Shown: one piece after another, positions 24,767-32,389 of the stretch
Layout: each line of letters begins with the position of its first letter
Position numbering within the stretch: position 1 is the stretch's first letter
NCBI GenBank assembly: GCA_031263445.1
Contig: JAISFV010000093.1
Span: forward strand, 1-44,502
DNA from: Synergistaceae bacterium
Lineage (GTDB): Bacteria > Synergistota > Synergistia > Synergistales > Synergistaceae
Length of the DNA: 44,502 nucleotides
Reading direction: 5' to 3'
Translations under genes and position numbers: made by a program
The notes under the pieces: model-generated
Databases searched by the model: none
Told to the model about the DNA's origin: nothing
What the model saw: the letters and a program-made list of their open reading frames with translations, nothing else

Positions 24767-24780
24767 GAAGACTCGCCGTC

Positions 24781-25569
24781 ATGGTGAGCAAGCTCAACCC
24801 TATCTTAGTGAACACCCTTCTAGCTTTTTTATGCGGCTTGTTGCTGCTCTGGTCGTCGTTCGCGTTCCCAGGCCTGGTCAGGGCGATGGTGGACAGATGG
24901 GGCGCGGCGCTGTACCTCCCCGAGATCCCGGCGCTGGAGCTGAGGACGCTGGTGCAGGCGACGGGCAACTGGGTGATGGAGAGGAAGGGCCTTCAGGCCC
25001 GCAACGGCGAACTGGAGCTCGAAAACCTCGCGCTGCGCACGGCGCTGCAGCAGACGCTCGCCCCCGAGCCGCAGAGCGCTTCGGAGATGATAGGGGCCAG
25101 GGTGACGCTCCGCTACCCTGACGCATGGTGGAAGGAGATAAGGGTCAACAGGGGGATCCGGCACGGCGTCCGCGTCGGCGCGCCAGCCCTGTCGGACGGC
25201 TTTATCATAGGGAAAGTCGTGAGGGTTGGGGCGGATTACGCCTGGATAGAACTCGTCACCTCGTCATCTTTCCTCTTGGCTGCCGTAGTCGACGACACCT
25301 GGGACCTCGGGGTGATAAACGGCGACGACAGGGGCAACATCTGGCTGCTCTACACCCCTCCCGAGAAGGAGTTCCAGCGCGGCATGATAATTTCGACCGC
25401 CCTCGTCGGCGACTACCTGCCGCCCGGCATACCGATAGGGAAGATCTGGGGCCAGGGGGAGCTGAGAGACGGCTTCATGCCCCAGAAGGTGGTGTCAGGG
25501 GCGCACCTCACTCAGCTTTACACCGTCCAGATACTCCACACGGGCGACGCTGGAGGGTCCTCAGATTGA
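24781..25569 (+). CDS. mreC: Rod-shape determining protein MreC
   Basis: A 262-residue bitopic membrane protein. A membrane helix (about 10-30) is followed by a short coiled coil (about 65-95) and a periplasmic beta domain with VNRGIRHGVRVGAPAL and GLIG-like FIIGKVV, the MreC hallmarks. MreC activates PBP2 in the elongation complex. The gene starts 14 bases after mreB, and its stop overlaps the mreD start by four bases (TTGA). Confidence 0.93.
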   Translation: MVSKLNPILVNTLLAFLCGLLLLWSSFAFPGLVRAMVDRWGAALYLPEIPALELRTLVQATGNWVMERKGLQARNGELELENLALRTALQQTLAPEPQSASEMIGARVTLRYPDAWWKEIRVNRGIRHGVRVGAPALSDGFIIGKVVRVGADYAWIELVTSSSFLLAAVVDDTWDLGVINGDDRGNIWLLYTPPEKEFQRGMIISTALVGDYLPPGIPIGKIWGQGELRDGFMPQKVVSGAHLTQLYTVQILHTGDAGGSSD

Positions 25570-26036
25570 TCCTCTCGGCGCTCGCCTGGCTCATTCAGGA
25601 TTTCCTGCAGGTACTCGTCACGAGCCTGATCCTGACCCCTGAAATTTTCCTGCTCATCTCGCTCTATAAGCTCGTCTCCGAGCCGATGCCGCAGAGACGG
25701 GCGGCAAAGTGGATATGGTTCGTCTTCTGCGGCGGCGTGCTGTGGGATCTCCGCTGGGCCTCCGTCCCCGGGGTTAGCGGGCTTTTGAACGTCGCAGCGC
25801 TCGCGGCCGTCTGCTGGGTATGGGGCAGGACTCCGGCCGGGGGCCGGGGCGCGGTGCTGTTCGCGGCAATCGCAGGCGGCGCGCACCTCTTCTCCGGGGT
25901 GATCCATTACCTCGCCTGGGCTTCGCCAGGGCAGGCTGCGATGCGCACCTTCGCTGTCCAGCAGCTCCTGATGATACCAGTTCTCGCCCTTCTCAGCGCG
26001 ATATACGCGTTCAAGGCGTCGAAGACCCATGTATAA
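25566..26036 (+). CDS. mreD: Rod-shape determining protein MreD (putative)
   Basis: A 156-residue hydrophobic protein with about five membrane helices, in the position of mreD between mreC and mrdA. Sequence conservation of MreD is low, so the call rests on topology and order. The start is TTG at 25566, which overlaps the mreC stop as TTGA and has GGAGGG eight bases upstream; longer frames upstream are shadows of mreC. It overlaps mrdA by eight bases, so the three proteins are probably made in step. Confidence 0.83.
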   Translation: MILSALAWLIQDFLQVLVTSLILTPEIFLLISLYKLVSEPMPQRRAAKWIWFVFCGGVLWDLRWASVPGVSGLLNVAALAAVCWVWGRTPAGGRGAVLFAAIAGGAHLFSGVIHYLAWASPGQAAMRTFAVQQLLMIPVLALLSAIYAFKASKTHV

Positions 26037-27765
26037 CGGGCTCGAACGCATCGACCTGGACAAACGGCTCCTTTACGTCCGCAACATACTCATCTTTTCC
26101 CTCTCGTTCCTCGTAGTGGGCCTTGCCTACTTCCAGCTCGTGAGGGCGGACGAATATGTCGGGCTGGCGTCCGGGAACAGGCTCCGTATGATCCGGCTCC
26201 TGCCGCCGAGGGGAAACATATACGACGCGGGCGGCGTCCCTCTCGCGGTAAACGTCCGCACGTTCGACATCAAGAGCTACCCGATGGACCTGATGAGCGA
26301 CGATAGCTTCGAGGAAGTGGCCTCACTCCTCGCCAGGCACGGGATCCCAATGACGCCGGACACGCTGAGGGATAGCGTCGAAAAACAGTACGTGGCGCCG
26401 TACCGCGCCGTTTCCGTGGCCACGAACCTGACGCTGGCGCAGGTCTCCGATCTCGTAATGGACCCTGGCTTCTCGCAGTCGCTGTTCCCGTCTCCGGTCT
26501 GGCGCAGGATCTACCCGGGCGGTTCCCTGATGGCGCATGTGATCGGCTATGTCGGCGAGATTACGAGGGAGGATCTCGAGACACAGCGCGACCCGTATTA
26601 CCAGGGCGGGGACATTATCGGCAAGAACGGCATAGAGGCGATGTACGAGGAACAGCTCCGCGGCGTCGTGGGCGACCAGGTCGTGGAGGTGGACTCCCGC
26701 GGGCGGAGGCTCCGCGACGTGAACTACAACGACCCCCTCAAGGGCAACGACATAAGGCTGACGATCGACACGGCGACGCAGAGGGAGGCCGCCCGGATCA
26801 TGGACGGGAAGCGCGGCGCGCTTGTGGCGCTGGATGTACGCGACGGCGCGGTGAAGGCATTCTTCTCGTCCCCCGCTTATGACCCGAACCCGCTGACGTG
26901 GGGGATATCGAGCAAGGAGTGGTCTGCGCTCCTGAACGACGAAAACCTGCCGATGATGAACAGGGTCATGAGCGGCTCGTATCCGCCTGGCTCGCCGTTC
27001 AAGGTCGTCACGGCGACAGCCGCCCTCATGGAGAATATCGCCGACACCAGGACGTCGTTCTTTTGCCCTGGGAACTTCCAGCTCGGCAACCAGACGTTCC
27101 GCTGCTGGAGGAGGAGCGGTCATGGCAGTGAGTCACTGATCGGCGCGCTCCGTGACTCCTGCGACGTCTATTTTTACCAGCTCAGCGTCAAGACGGGCAT
27201 CGACAAGCTCACAAAGTGGGCAAAGGAGCTGGGCGTCGGCGAGCGGACTGGCATCGACCTGCCCGGCGAGTCGCGCGGCACCATAGCCGGCAGGGAGTGG
27301 AAGCGCTCGCGCAACAAGGAGGCGTGGTATCAGGGTGACACGGTGAACTACTCCATAGGGCAGGGTTTCCTGCTGATGACGCCGCTCCAGCTCGCCAGGA
27401 TGTACGCCGTATTCGCCAACGGGGGCAGTCTCGTTACGCCGCGCCTGAACGCCGAAAAACCGCCCGAGTCTTCACAGGTCAGGATCACGAAGGCTCACAT
27501 GGACTCCATAAAGACAGGTCTGCGCGAGGTCGGGCGGATAGGCACGGGCCGCTCGGCGGGCAGGTACGGCGTCGATGTGGCGGGCAAGACCGGCACGGCA
27601 CAGAACCCTCACGGCCAGGATCACGCGTGGTTCGTGGGCTACGCGCCCGCGAACGACCCCAAATACGTCGTGACCGTGCTGGTCGAGGGCGGCGGCGCAG
27701 GCTCGTCGGTCGCCGGCCCCCTCGTGGGGCAGATGCTGGCGTACCTCGTCGAACACGAACGATAG
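26029..27765 (+). CDS. mrdA: Penicillin-binding protein 2 (elongation transpeptidase)
   Basis: A 578-residue class B penicillin-binding protein that cross-links peptidoglycan during lateral growth. One N-terminal helix (about 18-38) anchors it. The dimerisation region has RLLPPRGNIYD and GYVGEI. The transpeptidase domain has Ser322-P-F-K325 (SxxK), Ser377-C-D379 (the SxD form seen in PBP2) and Lys520-T-G. Length is somewhat short but complete. It overlaps mreD and would work with RodA, encoded 2 kb downstream. Confidence 0.95.
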   Translation: MYNGLERIDLDKRLLYVRNILIFSLSFLVVGLAYFQLVRADEYVGLASGNRLRMIRLLPPRGNIYDAGGVPLAVNVRTFDIKSYPMDLMSDDSFEEVASLLARHGIPMTPDTLRDSVEKQYVAPYRAVSVATNLTLAQVSDLVMDPGFSQSLFPSPVWRRIYPGGSLMAHVIGYVGEITREDLETQRDPYYQGGDIIGKNGIEAMYEEQLRGVVGDQVVEVDSRGRRLRDVNYNDPLKGNDIRLTIDTATQREAARIMDGKRGALVALDVRDGAVKAFFSSPAYDPNPLTWGISSKEWSALLNDENLPMMNRVMSGSYPPGSPFKVVTATAALMENIADTRTSFFCPGNFQLGNQTFRCWRRSGHGSESLIGALRDSCDVYFYQLSVKTGIDKLTKWAKELGVGERTGIDLPGESRGTIAGREWKRSRNKEAWYQGDTVNYSIGQGFLLMTPLQLARMYAVFANGGSLVTPRLNAEKPPESSQVRITKAHMDSIKTGLREVGRIGTGRSAGRYGVDVAGKTGTAQNPHGQDHAWFVGYAPANDPKYVVTVLVEGGGAGSSVAGPLVGQMLAYLVEHER

Positions 27766-27794
27766 CAAACCAGCCTTTATAGGGGGGACTCGCT

Positions 27795-28496
27795 TTGATA
27801 AAATTAAAGGGTATGTACGACTCAATGCTAAGGTGTATTATATCCGAGGATATGGACGCCACTGATTTTTCGAAGGAGTTTGACGAGGTGCGCGGACAGG
27901 GGAAGCGATTCCTGCCAGGCGCGAAGGTTGTGCTGGACTTCGGCGCGCGCCCGTTGTCAGAGGGGCTGATCCTCAATATCATGACGGATCTCGTCTGGCC
28001 CGCCGGGATGTATGTGGCGGCGTGGATAACCTACGACGCGGCCACGCAAGATCTCCTGAAGAGGATCGGCCTCCCGACGTCGGAGCCGTCGCCGAGCGCG
28101 CGGGCTAACGAGTCTGCTAAGGGAGGGTCGCTCCTTTTGCAACGGTCGCTCCGGTCGGGGCAACGGGTGGAACACGCCGGAGACGTCATAGTCGCGGGAC
28201 ACATAAACGACGGAGCGGAAGTCCTGGCAGCCGGGCATGTGACGGTACTTGGCCGCCTCAACGGCCTAGTTCACGCCGGCTATAATGGCGACGAGACGGC
28301 GTCCGTAGTCGTGAGGTCTATGGAGGCGCGCCAGGTCAGGATAGGGACTAAGATTGGCTCGCTGGACAGAGACGAGCGCTGGTGGGGCAAGATGGTGATC
28401 GTCCGCGTCAACGAGGGATCGGTGTTCATAGACTACTGGCCCGTGATAAAGAGCGACAGCCGCGATGAAAGCGCCGGCGCGAGAAGCGCTGACTGA
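27795..28496 (+). CDS. minC: Septum site-determining protein MinC
   Basis: A 233-residue inhibitor of FtsZ ring assembly that acts with MinD at the poles. The C-terminal half has RVEHAGDVIVAGHINDGAEVLAAGHVTVLGRLNGLVHAG, the beta-helix domain of MinC with its R-S-G-Q motif just before it; the N-terminal half is the FtsZ-inhibiting domain and is less conserved. The start is TTG at 27795 with GGGGGG seven bases upstream; the first internal ATG lacks a ribosome site. It follows mrdA by 29 bases and precedes minD by 138 bases, a gap filled by the recurrent element. Confidence 0.93.
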   Translation: MIKLKGMYDSMLRCIISEDMDATDFSKEFDEVRGQGKRFLPGAKVVLDFGARPLSEGLILNIMTDLVWPAGMYVAAWITYDAATQDLLKRIGLPTSEPSPSARANESAKGGSLLLQRSLRSGQRVEHAGDVIVAGHINDGAEVLAAGHVTVLGRLNGLVHAGYNGDETASVVVRSMEARQVRIGTKIGSLDRDERWWGKMVIVRVNEGSVFIDYWPVIKSDSRDESAGARSAD

Positions 28497-28526
28497 ATGA
28501 CCGAAACGACGTTTAAGCGTTGCTGT

Positions 28527-28584
28527 GCGCTGATTTCGGGGGAATTTGAATCTTTACCCTTTAGGCATCTGACAATAAATCAGC
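28527..28584 (+). repeat. Recurrent intergenic element, minC-minD copy
   Basis: GCTGATTT (28529) and AAATCAGC (28577) are perfect eight-base inverted repeats enclosing GGGGGAATTTGAATCTTTACCC, TTTAGG and CTGACAAT split over the interval. It ends 50 bases before the minD ATG and lies inside an otherwise tight operon. Confidence 0.75.
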
Positions 28585-28634
28585 TTTTCTTTAAAACAGC
28601 TAAATTTTCTGGTCTTACCAGGGAGGAGTTATAG

Positions 28635-29438
28635 ATGACAGCGCGAGTGATCGTAGTGACCTCTGGCAAGGGCGGGGTCGGCAAGACGACGGCCACGGCT
28701 AATCTCGCCACCGCACTGGCGAACATGGGCAAGAAAGTGGTGGCGGTAGACGGCGATGTCGGCCTGAGAAACCTTGACGTGATAATGGGCCTCGAGAACC
28801 GCATCGTGTACACGCTCATCGACGCGCTGGAGGGGACGTGCAGGCTCAACCAGACCTTTATCCGCGACAAGCGCATCGAGAACCTTTTCATGATACCGAC
28901 TGCGCAGTCCAGGACAAAGGACGCCGTCACAGCCGAGCAGATGATCGATGTCTGCGACGAGCTTCGCAAGGAGTTCGACTACGTATTGATCGACAGCCCG
29001 GCCGGCATAGAGGCCGGTTTCAGGAATTCAGCGGCGGGCGCCGACGAGGCTCTGGTGGTGACGACGCCGGAGGTATCGGCGGTGCGTGACGCAGACAGGA
29101 TAATCGGCCTCCTGGAGTCCATGGACAAGTCCCCGATCCGCCTCATCGTGAACCGGATACGCCCACGAATGGTCAAGAAGGGCGACATGCTGGGGGTCTC
29201 GGACGTGCTGGACATACTTGCCATAGAGTTGATAGGCATGGTCCCGGACGATGAGGCGGTGGTGACCAGTTCCAACAAGGGCGAGCCGCTCGCCCTCTCC
29301 CAGTCCGCCCCGGCCGGCATCGCGTTCAGGAACATAGCCTCCAGGATAGCCGGTGCCGACGTGCCGTTCATGGATCTCGAGATGTCCGACTCCGGCGGGC
29401 TGTTCGGGAAAATAAGACGCGCCATTCTGGGCCACTAG
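28635..29438 (+). CDS. minD: Septum site-determining ATPase MinD
   Basis: A 267-residue ATPase of the ParA/MinD family that binds the membrane with ATP and carries MinC. The deviant Walker A motif GKGGVGKTT lies at residues 11-19, DGDVGLRNLD and LIDSPAGIE follow, and the C-terminal GLFGKIRRAILGH is the amphipathic membrane-targeting helix. The ATG has GGGAGGAG upstream. minE follows after 13 bases. Confidence 0.97.
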   Translation: MTARVIVVTSGKGGVGKTTATANLATALANMGKKVVAVDGDVGLRNLDVIMGLENRIVYTLIDALEGTCRLNQTFIRDKRIENLFMIPTAQSRTKDAVTAEQMIDVCDELRKEFDYVLIDSPAGIEAGFRNSAAGADEALVVTTPEVSAVRDADRIIGLLESMDKSPIRLIVNRIRPRMVKKGDMLGVSDVLDILAIELIGMVPDDEAVVTSSNKGEPLALSQSAPAGIAFRNIASRIAGADVPFMDLEMSDSGGLFGKIRRAILGH

Positions 29439-29451
29439 GGGGTATGATCAG

Positions 29452-29730
29452 ATGGGCTTTTTTAATTTTAAGAACATCTTCGGCACCCATAACTCCGGGA
29501 AAATAGCCAAAAACAGGCTCCAGCTCGTGCTGCTGCACGACAGGAGCGACATATCCCCTGAGATGCTGGAGAACCTGAAGAGGGATATAATAGCGGTTAT
29601 CAAAAATTACGTGGAGATCGACGAAAATCGCATAGAGCTGGATCTGGAGCGGGAAGACAGTTCAGTAGCCCTCGTAGCCAACATCCCTGTGATGACGGTG
29701 AGAAGGCAGAGGAGGAGAGACGAGCGGTAG
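29452..29730 (+). CDS. minE: Cell division topological specificity factor MinE
   Basis: A 92-residue protein that stimulates MinD ATPase and drives pole-to-pole oscillation. It begins with an amphipathic membrane segment MGFFNFKNIFG, followed by AKNRLQLVLLHDRSDISPEMLENLKRDI split here as the anti-MinCD helix and the start of the dimerisation domain. The C-terminus is strongly basic and arginine-rich. Its stop is separated from the rodA ATG by one base. Confidence 0.95.
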   Translation: MGFFNFKNIFGTHNSGKIAKNRLQLVLLHDRSDISPEMLENLKRDIIAVIKNYVEIDENRIELDLEREDSSVALVANIPVMTVRRQRRRDER

Positions 29731-29731
29731 T

Positions 29732-30856
29732 ATGCTTGCCGAATCCAGCTATAGTTGGGGTGAAATCCGCAAGGGCCTCGACTGGTCCATGTGCGTTGCG
29801 GTTCTTGTCCTGTTCTTGCTTGGCCTCATATCTATCTACAGCGCAGGCTCAGGGGTCAGGCGCTCCACCGCCGGCTACGCGATAAGGCAGCTCGCGTGGG
29901 GGGGCGTCAGCGTACTCGCCTACGTCACGGTGCTGAGGGTCGGCTATCAGAATTTCTTGAAGTGGAGCTACCCGATATACGCGCTGGCTTTCGCTATGCT
30001 ATGCGTGCTTATGGCAGTCGGGACGGCGACCAGGGGCGCTATGAGCTGGTTCCGTTTCGGCTCGGTCGGCTTTCAGCCCGCCGAGTTCGGCAAGATCGCA
30101 CTCATCCTGTTCCTGGCCAGGTTTTGCTCGCGCTACCCCCCTGACGTCCCTAAACGCCTATTTTATGCGCTCGCCCTGTCAGGCGCCATCGTCGTCCTCA
30201 TTCTGCTCCAGCCAGACTTGGGGAGCGCCTTGGTTTACGGTGCGATCATTTTCGCGATGATCGCGGCGGCCGACACGCCCAGGAAGTACCTGGGCGGGAT
30301 CGCGGCGGCTGGCGTCATGGCGCTGCCGTTCTTCTGGAACAGCCTCAAGGCATACCAGAAGCTCCGTCTCGTCGTATTCCTCGACCCATACGTCGACCCG
30401 CAGGGCGCCGGCTACAACGTCATACAGTCGCGGATAGCCGTGGGGTCAGGAGGGCTGTGGGGCAAGGGCTTTTTGCAGGGTACGCAGGGACGGCTGCACT
30501 TCCTCCCGGAGCCGCACACGGACTTTATATTCAGCGTGTTCGCTGAGGAGTTCGGTTTCGTCGGAGGGCTGTCCGTGATACTGCTCTTCGCTTTTTTGTT
30601 CTGGCGTCTGATGCACGCCGCATTCCGGACGAAGGACACGAGGGCGAAGCTTTTGTGCGTCGGCGTGTCCGCGTGGCTCTGGTTTCAGCTCATGGAGAGC
30701 GTCGCCATGAGCATGGGGCTCGCCCCCATTACGGGCCTCCCGATGCCGCTTTTCAGTTACGGGGGCAGCTCGCTTTTGATGGAGTTCGTAGGGCTGGCCC
30801 TGGCGCAGAGCGTGGCTGTCTCGCCTGTCCGCGACAAACTGGCGTCGATTGCGTGA
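29732..30856 (+). CDS. rodA: Rod-shape determining protein RodA (SEDS glycosyltransferase)
   Basis: A 374-residue membrane protein with about ten helices that polymerises peptidoglycan strands in the elongation complex with PBP2. Motifs include SIYSAGSG in the first helix, SWFRFGSVGFQPAEFGKI, LQPDLGSALVY and the C-terminal PLFSYGGSSLLMEF, all classical SEDS signatures. RodA rather than FtsW is favoured by the neighbouring mrdA and mre genes. It sits after minE with a one-base gap and a distant GGAGGAG, so it is probably translationally coupled. Confidence 0.93.
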   Translation: MLAESSYSWGEIRKGLDWSMCVAVLVLFLLGLISIYSAGSGVRRSTAGYAIRQLAWGGVSVLAYVTVLRVGYQNFLKWSYPIYALAFAMLCVLMAVGTATRGAMSWFRFGSVGFQPAEFGKIALILFLARFCSRYPPDVPKRLFYALALSGAIVVLILLQPDLGSALVYGAIIFAMIAAADTPRKYLGGIAAAGVMALPFFWNSLKAYQKLRLVVFLDPYVDPQGAGYNVIQSRIAVGSGGLWGKGFLQGTQGRLHFLPEPHTDFIFSVFAEEFGFVGGLSVILLFAFLFWRLMHAAFRTKDTRAKLLCVGVSAWLWFQLMESVAMSMGLAPITGLPMPLFSYGGSSLLMEFVGLALAQSVAVSPVRDKLASIA

Positions 30857-30880
30857 GGATTTGACGAAGGGGTAATGGGC

Positions 30881-32389
30881 ATGGGTATAAAAAACAGAGA
30901 CATGAAGATCGTCGTGAACGTGATAGACCCCGAGGAGATGAGGGTGGCGATACTCGACGGGCGCGGGAGGCTCGACAACCTTTACGTGGAGCGGATGCTG
31001 GAGCGTCAGCGGGCCGGCGAGATATACAAGGCACGGGTGGACAGCGTCCTGCCTGGCATGAACGCAGCCTTCCTCAGCCTCGGGGACGGGCGCAACGGAT
31101 TCCTTTACCTGAACGACGCGAGGGGTATAAGCGTAAAGGCCGGGATGGACATGGTCGTGCAGGTGCTGAAGACGGCGAGGAGGGGCAAGGGGGCGCGCGT
31201 GTCGCCCAGGATCTCCCTCGCGGGCAGGTACCTCGTCCTCGTGCCGTCAAGCAGCGACGTCGGCGTCTCGAAGAGGATAGAGAACGACGAGGAGAGGTCG
31301 AGGCTCAGGGCGCTCGCCAGGAAGCTGCGTCCGGAGGGCTGCGGCGTCATCGTGCGCACCGTGGCCGAGTACAGCGACGAGGAGAGCCTCGCGAACGACG
31401 TGACGGAGCTGATGGACGAGTGGGCGGAGGTCGAGCGCAACGCCAAGAAGAACAGCTCGCCCTGCCTGCTTCACAGGGACATCGGGCTTGTCGAGCGGAT
31501 TTTGCGCGACGAGCTGACCGACAGCATCGGTGAGATCGTGGTGGACTCGCCGGAAGAGCACGAGAGCATAGGGACGTTCCTCCAGCGGTTCGCGGAGGAC
31601 GAGCGCCCTGAGCTGACGTTTTACAGGGGAAACATGCCCGTATTCGACGTCTACGGGATAGAGCACGCAATAGACGAGATGCACGACCGCAAGGTCTGGC
31701 TCCCGAGCGGGGCTTACCTGGTCATCGACCAGACGGAGGCGCTCACCGTCATAGATGTGAACACGGGGAAATACATAGGGTCGAAGGATCTCCAGGACAC
31801 CGTATACCATACGAACTTCGAGGCGGCGGAGGAGATAGCGAGACAGCTCCGCCTCCGCGCGATAGGCGGGATCGTAGTCGTCGACTTCATCGACATGAAG
31901 AGCCAGCAGTACAGGGACCGCCTAGTGAGCCAGCTCCAGGAGCTATTCAAGGGCGACAGGTGCAAGGCCCGCGTGTACGGCGTGACGGCCCTGGGCCTCG
32001 TCGAGATAACCCGCAAGCGGGCGCGGCTCGACATGCGGACGATAATGAGCCGCGGCTGCCCGTTCTGCGGCGGCCTCGGATGGGTGGACAGGGAGGAAAC
32101 CGTCGCCATGAAGGTGAAGCGCTTCGTCCGCAGATCCGTCCTCGGTTCGCGCTCCGAGGCCTTTCTCGTGGAACTCCACCCCACAATCGCCCGCTACATA
32201 GCCGAGACGTACCTCGGCATGTGGGAGGAGGAGTTCGAGCGGCGGTTCTACCTCGTCGAACGTCCGGAATACGCGTGGGACAAATACAAGATAGACTTCC
32301 AGGGCACGCTGCCCAGGGTCGCGCACCGCGTCGAGGTCATGGAAAAGCGGGAGGACCGCGTAATTGTACATAGCACGACTCCAGCTTAA
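30881..32389 (+). CDS. rng: Ribonuclease G/E family endoribonuclease
   Basis: A 502-residue single-strand RNA endonuclease for rRNA maturation and mRNA decay. An S1-like region (AGEIYKARVDSVLPGMNAAFLSLG, split by short loops) precedes the catalytic DNase-I-like domain with LTVIDVNTGKYIG and GGIVVVDFIDM, whose aspartates bind magnesium. SRGCPFCGGLGW near the C-terminus corresponds to the zinc-link cysteines. It lacks the long C-terminal scaffold of E. coli RNase E, so RNase G is the closer name. I prefer the ATG at 30881, eight bases after AAGGGG, to the one at 30875. It overlaps smc by 26 bases. Confidence 0.93.
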   Translation: MGIKNRDMKIVVNVIDPEEMRVAILDGRGRLDNLYVERMLERQRAGEIYKARVDSVLPGMNAAFLSLGDGRNGFLYLNDARGISVKAGMDMVVQVLKTARRGKGARVSPRISLAGRYLVLVPSSSDVGVSKRIENDEERSRLRALARKLRPEGCGVIVRTVAEYSDEESLANDVTELMDEWAEVERNAKKNSSPCLLHRDIGLVERILRDELTDSIGEIVVDSPEEHESIGTFLQRFAEDERPELTFYRGNMPVFDVYGIEHAIDEMHDRKVWLPSGAYLVIDQTEALTVIDVNTGKYIGSKDLQDTVYHTNFEAAEEIARQLRLRAIGGIVVVDFIDMKSQQYRDRLVSQLQELFKGDRCKARVYGVTALGLVEITRKRARLDMRTIMSRGCPFCGGLGWVDREETVAMKVKRFVRRSVLGSRSEAFLVELHPTIARYIAETYLGMWEEEFERRFYLVERPEYAWDKYKIDFQGTLPRVAHRVEVMEKREDRVIVHSTTPA

